Origin: F23-D06 sp045600905
GTDB lineage: Bacteria > Bacteroidota > Bacteroidia > Bacteroidales > WCHB1-69
DNA: 64,000 nucleotides
NCBI GenBank assembly: GCA_045600905.1
Contig: JAZRYT010000134.1
Location: forward strand, 6,508 to 70,507
Direction: 5' to 3'
Below the pieces are notes generated by a model, which was not told where the DNA came from, ran no database searches, and saw nothing but the letters and a program-made list of their open reading frames with translations. Positions 35,359-44,349 of the stretch are shown here, one piece after another. Position 1 is the stretch's first letter, and every line of letters starts with the position of its first letter. Both the position numbers and the translations under genes were made by a program.

Positions 35359-37629
35359 ATGCAGAGAAACAGGCAAAATCAGAAAGAGGGAGTCTATCGC
35401 GTCAGAATGACTGTGGTGTTCTTGGCGATGATTGCGCTTGGCTTGGCATGCTTTGCCCAAGTCGTCAAACTGTCGATTTTTGAAAGAGGCATCAGCTCGG
35501 GAACAGGAGATGGTGTCGTGGACACCACTGACCCCAACTGGGACGGCAGTCAGGATTCCACCGCGCTGTGCTTCGTTCGCGCTAACACGTTGCGTCCTGT
35601 CCGTGGCGAGATTTATGACGACAAGGGCCGTCTGTTGGTCGGCAATTACAATGTCTTTGAGGTTGCTTTTGATGGAAAACAGTTTGCCAAAGAATATGGT
35701 GACTCGTCCAAATATTCCGCTGACGAGGTGGATATCTTGCTAAAGCGTTTGGCTGCGGATTTCCATAAACAATTTGCTAGTCGTTATCCCAACAGAGACG
35801 AGGCATTTTACTATAAATGCTTTGTGAAGAACTATAAGGCAAGACGTTACGAAACAGTCTTCTTCGTGAACGTTTGGGATGAGAAAACTTGGGTGTCCAG
35901 TATTGATACCGCGCGCATCAAACACCTGCCGTATCTCACTAAAAAAATCATAGACAAAAAGACAGGAGCCGTTTTACGAACAAAGAAGTTTACTAGATAT
36001 CTTAATTTTGTGACTTTCCCCGTACGTATCAATCCGTATGGCGAAATGGCTCGCCGAACGTTGGGTATCAATTTGGCCGACCGTCGTTATGGAATGGAAT
36101 TCAATTTGAACGAGTTTTTAGCCGGCGAAGAAGGCAGTAAGAAATATCTTGAACTGAACCGAGCCGTTGTGCCTCTTAAAGAGCGCATCGACCCGATAGA
36201 TGGTCTGAATGTCCATACGACACTCAATTTGGAAATACAGAATGCTGTCCACAACGAGATGGCCCGCAAGTTGCAGGAATTGGAAGCGGAGTGGGGTTGT
36301 GCCATTGTGATGGAAACCAAAACGGGCGAAATCAAGGCAGTGACGAACCTCTGCCGCCAATCCAAAGAGAGCAATGTTTATGCGGAAAGTATGGAGTATG
36401 CACTGAACGCCAAAGTGGAACCTGGCTCCACCTTCAAGTTGGCGTCTCTGCTCGCTTTCTTTGAAAAAATGTCCGATGATACTTCCCGCATTTATCCGAT
36501 GTTCGCACACACTTTTAAATATCCCTTGAAATCAGGGAACTATCGCTCTTATTACAAGGCAGACAGTAAGGTCCACGGCGAAGCATTGGGAACACCCAAC
36601 GAGATATTCCAGCGCTCCTCCAATATAGGTATCGCCTCTATGATTTTCAAAGCATACGGAATCAAGAACTTCGCATCCTATAAGGCCCAATTGGCCAAAT
36701 TTGGTTTCTTTGACACCATCCATACGCAAATGGGCGACTTGATGCCGGCAGGTATCAGAAACGACGGCCGTTTTGACAACTACTATGCGACTTGCTTCGG
36801 TGCAGGTTTCAACATACCCATTCTGAGGACGCTGATGTATTACAATGCCATTGCCAACGACGGAAAAATGATGGCTCCGTTATTTGTGAAATATATCACA
36901 GATGAATACGATACGGTGAAGACTTACGAGCCGACGGTCGTGATGGAGAAGATGGTGTCCGATCGCACTTTGAAAAAGGCACGCGCCTACCTCGATAGCG
37001 TGGTGTGGGGCAAGTACGGAACCGGCCGCCATTACAAGGACCCCGCCTGCCCGTTTGCCGGAAAAACCGGCACGCGCGATATCTGGGATGCGGCTGCCGG
37101 CGCCTACAATTACGATAGAAATGCCGTCTCCTTCTGCGGCTATTTCCCGAAAGACAATCCTAAATATACGGTCATCGTTTATATTTATGACGTGCCCCAA
37201 CATAGCGAGGTGGCGGTCGATGTGTTCGGCAAAATCGCACGTAGCATTTTGAATAGCAATAACTTTAGTGCTATGCACAGCGTTGAGGAATTCACATTCC
37301 AACCATTGAGGAGTACGCGCCCCATTAATAAACGTTTCCTCAATCCGCTGCTGCATTCTTTTGGATTTGATACTACTGAATATAAAACCCCACACCAATT
37401 TCTGTCGGCACAAAGCGTGGATACATTACGTACCATCAAAGCCACGGCAGTACCCATCAACAAATTGGAGGGCGCTCCCAATGTGATGAATATGATTGCT
37501 TCGGACGCCGTCTCCGTACTGACACGTGCGGGCTATAAATCTGCTGTGTATGGACGCGGCGTGGTAAGACGGCAAGTCGTGGACCGCTCCAACAAAATTG
37601 TAAAACTCTACCTCGAACCTGTCAGTTGA
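35359..37629 (+). CDS. ftsI: Septal penicillin-binding protein (class B, FtsI/PBP3) with PASTA domain
   Basis: 756 residues. An N-terminal membrane segment (about 15-37) precedes the pedestal domain with LRPVRGEIYDDKGRLL. The transpeptidase domain has all three motifs: EPGSTFKLAS with Ser357, SSN at about 420, and GKTGTRD with Lys569. The C-terminal ~65 residues (APNVMNMIASDAVSVLTRAG onward) form a PASTA domain. It cross-links septal peptidoglycan together with the SEDS protein FtsW. It follows ftsL and precedes murE in normal dcw order. Confidence 0.94.
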   Translation: MQRNRQNQKEGVYRVRMTVVFLAMIALGLACFAQVVKLSIFERGISSGTGDGVVDTTDPNWDGSQDSTALCFVRANTLRPVRGEIYDDKGRLLVGNYNVFEVAFDGKQFAKEYGDSSKYSADEVDILLKRLAADFHKQFASRYPNRDEAFYYKCFVKNYKARRYETVFFVNVWDEKTWVSSIDTARIKHLPYLTKKIIDKKTGAVLRTKKFTRYLNFVTFPVRINPYGEMARRTLGINLADRRYGMEFNLNEFLAGEEGSKKYLELNRAVVPLKERIDPIDGLNVHTTLNLEIQNAVHNEMARKLQELEAEWGCAIVMETKTGEIKAVTNLCRQSKESNVYAESMEYALNAKVEPGSTFKLASLLAFFEKMSDDTSRIYPMFAHTFKYPLKSGNYRSYYKADSKVHGEALGTPNEIFQRSSNIGIASMIFKAYGIKNFASYKAQLAKFGFFDTIHTQMGDLMPAGIRNDGRFDNYYATCFGAGFNIPILRTLMYYNAIANDGKMMAPLFVKYITDEYDTVKTYEPTVVMEKMVSDRTLKKARAYLDSVVWGKYGTGRHYKDPACPFAGKTGTRDIWDAAAGAYNYDRNAVSFCGYFPKDNPKYTVIVYIYDVPQHSEVAVDVFGKIARSILNSNNFSAMHSVEEFTFQPLRSTRPINKRFLNPLLHSFGFDTTEYKTPHQFLSAQSVDTLRTIKATAVPINKLEGAPNVMNMIASDAVSVLTRAGYKSAVYGRGVVRRQVVDRSNKIVKLYLEPVS

Positions 37630-37677
37630 CGCGATTGTCGTCCGACAGGACAAAACAAGAAAAGACCTATAAAAAAT

Positions 37678-39153
37678 ATGAAACCATTAACCTACCTATT
37701 AAAAAACCTAAAACGCTTCGAGCTTGTCGGCCGCGAAGATTGGAACATCACGGAAGTGGCGTTCGATTCCCGCAAGATTGCCGATACCGGCAAGGCTGAC
37801 GAGACGGCGCTGTATGTCGCCCAACGTGGCACACAGACGGACGGACACCGCTTTATTTCGCAGGTGATAGCGCAAGGCGGCCGAGTCATCGTTTGTGAGG
37901 AACTCCCCGCTGAGGTTGTCCCCGACGTTACATTTGTCAAAGTGCCTGACAGTACGGTGGCATTAGGCTGCCTGGCTGCCGCATTTTATGATAATCCCAG
38001 TAAAAAGCTCAAATTGGTGGGCATTACGGGTACTAATGGCAAAACCACTACGGTGACGCTCTTGCACCGCCTCTTCACACAATTGGGTTACAAGGTAGGT
38101 CTGCTTTCTACAATCGTCAATAAAATCGTTTTGGAAGAGGTCCCTTCAACGCATACGACTCCTGATGCGGTGGAATTAAACCGACTCCTCGCCAGAATGG
38201 TAGATGCCGGTTGCGAATACTGCTTTATGGAAGTGAGCTCACACTCCGTTTGCCAAAACCGTATCGCCGGACTCCATTTTGCCGGCGGTATTTTCAGCAA
38301 TATCACGCATGACCATTTGGATTTCCACAAGACGTTTGCCAACTATATCGCCGCCAAAAAGGCCTTTTTTGACAAATTGCCCAAAACGGCCTTCGCCCTT
38401 ACCAATATTGATGATAAAAACGGTATGGTGATGGTCCAAAACAGCAAGGCCAAAGTTAGCACATATAGCTTGCTCACTGCCGCTGACTTTAAAGGTCTTA
38501 TTTTGGACGACTGCTTCCGCGGCCTCCAGATGCGTATCAACAATCAAGAGGTGTTCTTCAAATTGTGCGGCAAATTCAATGCCTACAATTTGTTGGCTAT
38601 TTATGGGACGGCTGTCCTGTTGGGCGTGCCAACCGAGGAACTGCTGCCGCAGATGAGCCTGCTGGAGAGTGCGGCCGGCCGTTTCCAGCTGATTTACAGA
38701 AAAGATGGCAGCACCGCCATCGTGGATTACGCCCACACTCCAGATGCTTTGCAGAACGTGTTGAGCACGATCCGCGAAACAACCAAGAACGACACGGAAG
38801 TGATTACCGTGGTAGGCTGTGGCGGTGACAGAGACAGAAGCAAACGCCCGGAGATGGCGGAAATTGCCTGTAAATACAGCTCTCGCGTGATTCTGACTTC
38901 GGACAACCCTCGTACGGAAAATCCGACGGACATCCTGAATGAAATGCAGGAGGGCGTACCCGCATGGAAAAAGAAAAACGTGCTTGTTATTGAAAACAGA
39001 CGCGAAGCCATCAAAACCGCTGCAATGCTCCTTCAACCTGGTGGCGTTCTTTTGGTCGCTGGCAAAGGCCACGAGAATTACCAGGAAATCAATCACGTCA
39101 AACACCACTTCGACGATACCGAGGAAGTGAAAAAGTGCTTTGAAGGAGTTTAG
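37678..39153 (+). CDS. murE: UDP-MurNAc-L-Ala-D-Glu:meso-DAP ligase
   Basis: 491 residues, full length with all three Mur-ligase domains. The ATP loop is GITGTNGKTTTVTLLHRL. The carbamylated-lysine region is YIAAKKAFFDKLP. DNPRTENP is the motif that selects meso-diaminopimelate rather than lysine, and the C-terminal AGKGHENYQ is typical. It adds DAP to UDP-MurNAc-dipeptide in the cytoplasm. All catalytic elements are intact, in contrast to the murD-like gene two positions downstream. Confidence 0.96.
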   Translation: MKPLTYLLKNLKRFELVGREDWNITEVAFDSRKIADTGKADETALYVAQRGTQTDGHRFISQVIAQGGRVIVCEELPAEVVPDVTFVKVPDSTVALGCLAAAFYDNPSKKLKLVGITGTNGKTTTVTLLHRLFTQLGYKVGLLSTIVNKIVLEEVPSTHTTPDAVELNRLLARMVDAGCEYCFMEVSSHSVCQNRIAGLHFAGGIFSNITHDHLDFHKTFANYIAAKKAFFDKLPKTAFALTNIDDKNGMVMVQNSKAKVSTYSLLTAADFKGLILDDCFRGLQMRINNQEVFFKLCGKFNAYNLLAIYGTAVLLGVPTEELLPQMSLLESAAGRFQLIYRKDGSTAIVDYAHTPDALQNVLSTIRETTKNDTEVITVVGCGGDRDRSKRPEMAEIACKYSSRVILTSDNPRTENPTDILNEMQEGVPAWKKKNVLVIENRREAIKTAAMLLQPGGVLLVAGKGHENYQEINHVKHHFDDTEEVKKCFEGV

Positions 39154-39180
39154 TCTTAGGTTTCAAGTATTTCCTCCAAA

Positions 39181-39223
39181 CTCATTAACCATTTACCATT
39201 AACCCTTAATCATTAACCTAACC
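39181..39223. repeat. Heptamer repeat (CCATTAA-type) between murE and mraY
   Basis: Degenerate 7-bp units (CCATTTA, CCATTAA, CCCTTAA, TCATTAA) fill the spacer in front of mraY. Confidence 0.75.
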
Positions 39224-39233
39224 TTGTAAGAAA

Positions 39234-40490
39234 ATGCTTTACTATCTTTTCGATTGGTTGCATAAAATCGGGATGCCTGGCTCAGGCGTGTTTAAATATA
39301 TCTCGTTCCGTTCGGCTACGGCGTTCGTCCTTGCTTTGTTGATATCCATCTTTTTCGGTAAATATTTTATCGGAGTATTGAGGAAAAAGCAAATTGGAGA
39401 ATCAGTGCGCGAACTGGGCCTTGCCGGACAGTCTGAGAAGGCCGGCACTCCAACGATGGGCGGCTTGATTATCATTGCGGCAATCCTGATACCCGCTTTG
39501 CTGCTTTGCCAATTAAAAAACATCTATGTCCTGCTGATGATTTTCACAACCGTGTGGCTCGGCGCTTTGGGCTTCAGCGATGACTACATCAAAGTGTTCA
39601 AACACAACAAGGAAGGCTTGTCCCCACGTAAGAAATTGGTGGGCCAGATTGTCCTTGGCATCGTCGTCGGTGTTGTGATGTACTTCCATCCGGATGCCGT
39701 GATTTGCGAAAAAAATGCTTCGGCACAGGTCCTGACTCCGATAGAATCTGCCCTGCAGGTTGAGAATCAAGAGAATGCGCAAACTCCCAAGATTTTTGGC
39801 GAGCCGCAACATTCTATGAAGACAACCATTCCGTTTTTCAAAAATCACGAGGCCGACTATAGCGCGCTAACACGCTGGATGGGCGATAAAACTGGGAAGT
39901 GGTCGTTCCTCTTCTTTATTCCCATTATAATCTTCATCATTGCGGCAGTTTCCAATGGTGCCAACCTGACGGACGGTTTGGACGGCTTGGCAACGGGTAC
40001 GACATCCGTGATTGCCGTGGGTATCGCCATACTGGCGTATGTGTCCGGAAATGTGGTGTTCGCCAATTATTTGAATATAATGTACATCCCCAATATCGGG
40101 GAGTTGGTAATCTTTGTGTCGGCTGTGATAGGCGCCTGCTTGGGTTTCTATTGGTGGAACTGCTATCCCGCGCAAATCTTTATGGGCGATACGGGCAGCC
40201 TGATGCTGGGCGGTATCGTCGCCGTTTCCTGCATCATCATCCGTAAGGAATTGCTGATACCCATTTTGTGCGGCGTTTATCTCGCCCAATCTGTTTCCGT
40301 CATTATGCAGGTCTCCTATTTCAAATATACGAAGAAGAAATATGGCGAAGGCCGACGTATCTTCCTGATGTCCCCACTGCATCACCATTATCAGAAAAAA
40401 GGAATCCACGAATCCAAAATCGTACAGCATTTTATCATTATCGGTTTGATACTCGCTGTACTGACCGTCGTGACACTGAAAATCAGATAG
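39234..40490 (+). CDS. mraY: Phospho-N-acetylmuramoyl-pentapeptide transferase
   Basis: 418 residues; longer than the ~360 of E. coli because of a periplasmic insertion (about residues 160-215), common in Bacteroidota. About ten membrane segments are visible. Catalytic motifs are intact: the LGFSDDYIKV aspartate pair, NLTDGLDGLA, FMGDTGSLMLGG and the MSPLHHHYQKKG histidine motif. It transfers phospho-MurNAc-pentapeptide to undecaprenyl phosphate, giving lipid I. It lies 80 nt after murE across a heptamer repeat. Confidence 0.96.
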   Translation: MLYYLFDWLHKIGMPGSGVFKYISFRSATAFVLALLISIFFGKYFIGVLRKKQIGESVRELGLAGQSEKAGTPTMGGLIIIAAILIPALLLCQLKNIYVLLMIFTTVWLGALGFSDDYIKVFKHNKEGLSPRKKLVGQIVLGIVVGVVMYFHPDAVICEKNASAQVLTPIESALQVENQENAQTPKIFGEPQHSMKTTIPFFKNHEADYSALTRWMGDKTGKWSFLFFIPIIIFIIAAVSNGANLTDGLDGLATGTTSVIAVGIAILAYVSGNVVFANYLNIMYIPNIGELVIFVSAVIGACLGFYWWNCYPAQIFMGDTGSLMLGGIVAVSCIIIRKELLIPILCGVYLAQSVSVIMQVSYFKYTKKKYGEGRRIFLMSPLHHHYQKKGIHESKIVQHFIIIGLILAVLTVVTLKIR

Positions 40491-40518
40491 AGACTTGGCG
40501 GTTCTCAAGTAGCCCCCC

Positions 40519-40551
40519 TCATTAACCCTTAACCAATAAACCTTAACCTAT
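40519..40551. repeat. Heptamer repeat (CCTTAAC-type) between mraY and the murD-like gene
   Basis: Units CATTAAC, CCTTAAC, CAATAAA and CCTTAAC fill the 70-nt spacer. There is no room for the missing MurD domains. Confidence 0.7.
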
Positions 40552-40560
40552 CCCCCCCTT

Positions 40561-41118
40561 ATGGCAACAAACAAGTCCAACAATTTCAGCCTCTTTGAAC
40601 AAGAAAGAGAAACCGCCAATCCTATGGTGGCCGTATTGGCCAATAGGTTGGTCAATATCCGTAAGAAGAACATTGCGGAATCTTTGTCGGATTTCGAGGG
40701 CAGCGCCCACAAATTGGAATCCGTGAAATTCATCAACAGTATTGAGTTTGTTGATGATTCCAGCTCGAACAACGTTAATTCCGTATGGTATGCTTTGCAG
40801 AGAATGACGAAACCGACGGTATGGATAACGAATATCGACAAGGTGGAAGATATTACCGATGACATCATCGCGCAGGTTCGCGAGAAGGTGAAAGCCATCG
40901 TGATGCAGGGCATCTACAATATGGATGTCTATGACAAATTAGCCTCTCTTGAAATACCCGTCTATGTGGAAATGAATATCCAAGATGCAGTCAGTCAGGC
41001 ATACTATGCCTGTGACCGCAATTATGTTGTTCTTTTTTCGCCGGGTGTCAAGGGTACAGCCCAAATGACCTATCGTGAAAGAGGCGACAAATTTAAGGAA
41101 GCCGTGGCTCAATTATAA
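40561..41118 (+). CDS. MurD-like stub: C-terminal domain only
   Basis: 185 residues, against about 450 for MurD. Only the C-terminal ligase domain can be aligned: HKLESVKFINSIEFVDDSSS corresponds to the HRLE...NDSKATN segment, then KPTVWITNIDKVEDITDD, and VVLFSPGVKGTAQMTYRERG corresponds to the LLSPACASFDLF...RG segment. The conserved Lys and Thr of DSKATN and the Ser/Phe of the later motif are changed. The UDP-binding and ATPase domains are absent, with only 70 nt of repeat upstream. The ORF is otherwise undamaged, is in the normal murD position, and starts and stops cleanly. It cannot be an active D-Glu ligase by itself. A retained structural or regulatory role, or slow decay, are the alternatives. 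Confidence 0.82.
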   Translation: MATNKSNNFSLFEQERETANPMVAVLANRLVNIRKKNIAESLSDFEGSAHKLESVKFINSIEFVDDSSSNNVNSVWYALQRMTKPTVWITNIDKVEDITDDIIAQVREKVKAIVMQGIYNMDVYDKLASLEIPVYVEMNIQDAVSQAYYACDRNYVVLFSPGVKGTAQMTYRERGDKFKEAVAQL

Positions 41119-41129
41119 GCATTTTTTAT

Positions 41130-42284
41130 ATGAATTCGACAATTAAAGAAAAAGTCAGCAGATTTAAAGGCGACAAGGTAATACTCATTTTGTTGATAAT
41201 GCTTTCACTGACATCCATCGTGTTGGTGTATAGCACGGAAGGCAAGCGGGTGTTGTCCCATCTTGTACACCTTGTGTTCTGTTACGCGGGCTTGGGATTG
41301 TGCTATTCCATCAATTATCATAAGTCAGTCTCCAAATTGGCTCCGCTAGGCATTGTCATTGCTATCGTTCTACTTTTATGGACGTTGTTTTCTTCCGCAG
41401 TGCGTGGTGTGACGGTGTTGGGCTTTGACCTGCAGACCTTTTATTTTATCGGATTCCTGGTGATAATTTTTCTATCTAACTATTTGGGACGCCGTTTGGA
41501 CAACGGGACTTTTGATTATACAAAGTATGAAATAAGGTACTGTTCTCTAGTGCTGATTGGTTTTTGTGGAGGAATAGCTTTGCTCAATATGTCCACAGCC
41601 ATTATTCTCTTTGTTACAGGAATGGTGATTTTCTTCATAGCTAGATTTAGATGGAGGCACATTCTCGCTTTGACGGGCTTTGCAGCCTCCGTGGTCTTGG
41701 TGCTGGTGCTTTTGGTTTCCACGGGAAAGTTGGCCAATGTGGGACGTATCAATACTTTTGTTAATCGTTGGGAATATTATTTTACAAAAGATAATACTGA
41801 CGGATATGGGGACCAGATGATTCTCTCTCGTGCCGCCATTGCGCGTTCGGGACTGAATCCCGCAGGTCCGGGGAAAGGTGTTATCAAATATCGGTTACCC
41901 GAAAATTCTACCGACTATGCGTACGCTTCCCTTTTTGAGGAAACCGGATTGGTGGTGGGGGTGCTGGTTATTTTCTTCTATATCGCTATCTTTTATCGGT
42001 CGTGGCAGATATCCCGAAATTCGAAATCCGCTACGGGCGCTCTACTATCTTTCGGCATTGGCTTTTGGATGACTTGTCAGGCATTTGTCCACATTGGGGT
42101 GAACTGCGAATTGCTGCCGGCTACCGGTCAGACACTGCCGTTTATTAGCACGGGCGGTACCTCCCTGCTTGTCTCTGGTTGCGCGATGGGAATGCTGTTG
42201 AATGTTAGCAAAATGAATGTTCTCGATAGCCAAAAAGTCGATCCGCGGTCAATGTTTATTCGTGGCGACGACGGAAGAGATTAG
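41130..42284 (+). CDS. ftsW: FtsW-like SEDS-family protein, divergent
   Basis: 384 residues with about ten membrane segments; it is the only SEDS candidate in this cluster and lies in the ftsW position. NVGRINTFVNRWEYYF, RAAIARSGLNPAGPGKG, YRLPENSTDYAYASLFEETG and FISTGGTSLLVSGCAMGML follow the FtsW pattern. The normally strong N-G-x-x-R-W and Q-P-S-E/K signature is replaced by SSAVRGVTVLGFDLQTFYFI, losing W, P-S-E and K. FtsW polymerises lipid II glycan strands with FtsI; whether this version is active is open. The stop codon TAG is also the first base triplet of a TAGGTAA repeat. After it, the cluster stops. Confidence 0.82.
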   Translation: MNSTIKEKVSRFKGDKVILILLIMLSLTSIVLVYSTEGKRVLSHLVHLVFCYAGLGLCYSINYHKSVSKLAPLGIVIAIVLLLWTLFSSAVRGVTVLGFDLQTFYFIGFLVIIFLSNYLGRRLDNGTFDYTKYEIRYCSLVLIGFCGGIALLNMSTAIILFVTGMVIFFIARFRWRHILALTGFAASVVLVLVLLVSTGKLANVGRINTFVNRWEYYFTKDNTDGYGDQMILSRAAIARSGLNPAGPGKGVIKYRLPENSTDYAYASLFEETGLVVGVLVIFFYIAIFYRSWQISRNSKSATGALLSFGIGFWMTCQAFVHIGVNCELLPATGQTLPFISTGGTSLLVSGCAMGMLLNVSKMNVLDSQKVDPRSMFIRGDDGRD

Positions 42285-42328
42285 GTAACAGGTAATAGGT
42301 AATAGGGAATAGGTAATAGGGAATAGGT
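42282..42328. repeat. Heptamer tandem repeat (TAGGTAA/TAGGGAA) starting at the ftsW stop codon
   Basis: About six and a half 7-bp units lie here, the first TAG being the ftsW stop. The unit is the same as at 15515 and 50639. Confidence 0.9.
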
Positions 42329-42337
42329 CTGAATTTG

Positions 42338-43282
42338 TTAGATAGATGAAGATAGGGCGGCGGCTCCTAAGATTGCCGTTTCATTGCTTTTCAATTGCGA
42401 GAATTGCAGCTTGATTTTTCCTTTGTATAAAAATAGAAGATTCTCTTCGAAATACTTTTGCAGCGGGCGCATCAGTGCTTCGCCGGCACGGGTAGGCCCT
42501 CCCATCAAAAAGATGGCTTCCGGCTCTGAAAAGGCGGCAGCATTGGCTAAAGCTATCCCTAACCAATAAGCTGTCGTGTCGTATGCCCGTTGGGCTATTT
42601 TATCCCCTTTTGAGGCTGATTCGCCCACATATTGGCAAGTAATGGCATCTAATCCTTCCTTCGTTAGAGAGCAGGGAAAATCGCCCTTTAATACCTCTTC
42701 TCGGTAGTTTTGGCAAATGCCCCTTGCGGAGGCGTACATTTCTATGCAGCCTCTTCTTCCGCAACCGCATAGTCTTCCGTTGGGATTTACGATGGCGTGC
42801 CCTAACTCGCCGGCGGCTCCGTTCGCCCCGTGAAGCAGCTTGCCGTCAATGACAATGCCACTGCCCACACCTGTGCCCAATGTCAACATAATGAAGTTCT
42901 GCATTCCCTTGGCCCCGCCATAGACCATCTCTCCTAAAGCGGCCGCATTGGCATCATTGTCTAATTTGACATTGGTATGGAATGCTTCTTCCAAAGCGGT
43001 ACCAAGCGGTATTCGTTCCTTCATACGAAGATTGGCTGTGTTGGCTTCTATGCATCCCGTTCGGTAGTTGCCGTTGGGCGCCCCGATGCCGATGCCGTCC
43101 AAATCCTGAACATCATTGTTCGCTAACAATTGCCGGATTTTATCAATGATTGCAGAAATGTAGATTTCCGCTTTGTCAAAACTCTGGGAAGGGAGATTCT
43201 CCCGCCCGATGATTGTGCCGTCCATACGAACCAGACCGATGTCTGTGTTGGTGGCGCCGATGTCGATACCGATGGAATACAT
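42338..43282 (-). CDS. ROK-family sugar kinase (glucokinase-like)
   Basis: 314 residues. The ATP-binding loop is IGIDIGATNTDIGLV; the catalytic Asp lies in VKLDNDANAAALGE. LTLGTGVGSGIVIDG and the zinc-binding CGCGRRGCIEMYASARG are the ROK signature. It phosphorylates a hexose, probably glucose, in the cytoplasm; related N-acetylmannosamine or allose kinases are possible. It is the last gene of a minus-strand envelope series and lies 41 nt after mltG across a heptamer repeat, so co-transcription is likely. Confidence 0.9.
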   Translation of the reverse strand: MYSIGIDIGATNTDIGLVRMDGTIIGRENLPSQSFDKAEIYISAIIDKIRQLLANNDVQDLDGIGIGAPNGNYRTGCIEANTANLRMKERIPLGTALEEAFHTNVKLDNDANAAALGEMVYGGAKGMQNFIMLTLGTGVGSGIVIDGKLLHGANGAAGELGHAIVNPNGRLCGCGRRGCIEMYASARGICQNYREEVLKGDFPCSLTKEGLDAITCQYVGESASKGDKIAQRAYDTTAYWLGIALANAAAFSEPEAIFLMGGPTRAGEALMRPLQKYFEENLLFLYKGKIKLQFSQLKSNETAILGAAALSSSI

Positions 43283-43283
43283 A

Positions 43284-43320
43284 GTTAAGGGTGAATGGTG
43301 AATGATTAATGGTTAAGGAG
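43284..43320. repeat. Heptamer repeat (GTTAAGG/GTGAATG) between mltG and the ROK kinase gene
   Basis: Five 7-bp units: GTTAAGG, GTGAATG, GTGAATG, ATTAATG, GTTAAGG. Confidence 0.8.
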
Positions 43321-43323
43321 AGG

Positions 43324-44346
43324 TTAGCGTTTGATGTGCTGTTTGTTGAGGGCAGCGCGGTAACGGGCTGCATTCTGGGCGTGTACGGCAGCGCTGCCTG
43401 TGAAGTTGTGGTAGCCGGACAAGTCTTCTTTTGCACACATATACAGGTAGTCATGATGCGCATAGTGAAGGACGGAATCAATGGTTGAACCTTCCGGAAT
43501 GCGAATGGGACCCGGCGGCAATCCCTTGTATTTGTATGTGTTGTATGGTGAGTCAATCTGCAAGTCCGCATTTAAGATGCGCTTTCTGGCAAAATCTCCT
43601 AAAGCGAATTTCACGGTGGGGTCGGCCTGCAGCAGCATATCTTTGTGCAAACGATTGATGTACAATCCTGCAATGATGGCTTTTTCGGCAGAACGGAAGT
43701 TCTCTTCCTCTACAATAGATGCCAAAGTGCTAACTTCAATGGGGGAGAGTCCGATGGATTCAGCTTGCTCCTTACGGTTCTTATTCCAGAATGTCTGGTA
43801 ATACTCGTACATTTTTTCTACAAATTTTTCTGCTGAAATGTCGTAAAAAATGTCGTAACTGTTGGGAATAAACATTGCGGGAACGGTTGTTGGGGTGAAA
43901 CCGTATTTTTGAAGATAGGTTGAGTCGTTTAACAGGGCGGCTAAATCCTCTGATTCGAAAAAGAATTTGCCATCCACTTTCTTGACAAATTGGTCAATGG
44001 TGCGGACATTGTTGAAGGCGAATTTGACGGGATAGTGCTGTCCGGCACGTAATTGCCTTACCAACTTGAAGTTGCTGGTCTTCGGCTCGATTTTGTAGTG
44101 GCCGGGACGCATTGTCTTAAATCGCATTGCCTTGACAACTGCTTTGAAAGTGCTTTCATTGCGCAGGATGTTGTGAGTCCGCATAGTGTCCAACACTTGC
44201 TCGAAGCTTGCCCCGATGGGAATGGTGATGGTAGCCTGCTCGGTGTTTTGGGTGTTGGAACCGAAAATGGATTTTCCGCATATACTGGCTGCTATTATTA
44301 CTAAGGCGGCAATGACGGCCAAAGAAATGAGAATTTTTTTCTTCAT
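43324..44346 (-). CDS. mltG: Endolytic murein transglycosylase
   Basis: 340 residues. One N-terminal membrane segment (about 5-25) is followed by a LysM-like region (TITIPIGASFEQVLDTM). The YceG/MltG catalytic domain has LASIVEEENFRSAEKAIIAG with the catalytic Glu, NRLHKDMLLQADPTVKFALG, YNTYKYKGLPPGPIRIPEGS and the final YHNFTGSAAVH. It cleaves nascent glycan strands near the membrane and sets their length. It is 3 nt from the NlpC/P60 gene, forming a peptidoglycan-remodelling pair. Confidence 0.95.
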   Translation of the reverse strand: MKKKILISLAVIAALVIIAASICGKSIFGSNTQNTEQATITIPIGASFEQVLDTMRTHNILRNESTFKAVVKAMRFKTMRPGHYKIEPKTSNFKLVRQLRAGQHYPVKFAFNNVRTIDQFVKKVDGKFFFESEDLAALLNDSTYLQKYGFTPTTVPAMFIPNSYDIFYDISAEKFVEKMYEYYQTFWNKNRKEQAESIGLSPIEVSTLASIVEEENFRSAEKAIIAGLYINRLHKDMLLQADPTVKFALGDFARKRILNADLQIDSPYNTYKYKGLPPGPIRIPEGSTIDSVLHYAHHDYLYMCAKEDLSGYHNFTGSAAVHAQNAARYRAALNKQHIKR

Positions 44347-44349
44347 ATC

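Noticed and set aside
40491..40560. Missing MurD N-terminal domains hidden by a frameshift upstream
   Set aside because: Only 70 nt of heptamer repeat separate mraY from the stub, far too little for the absent ~265 residues.
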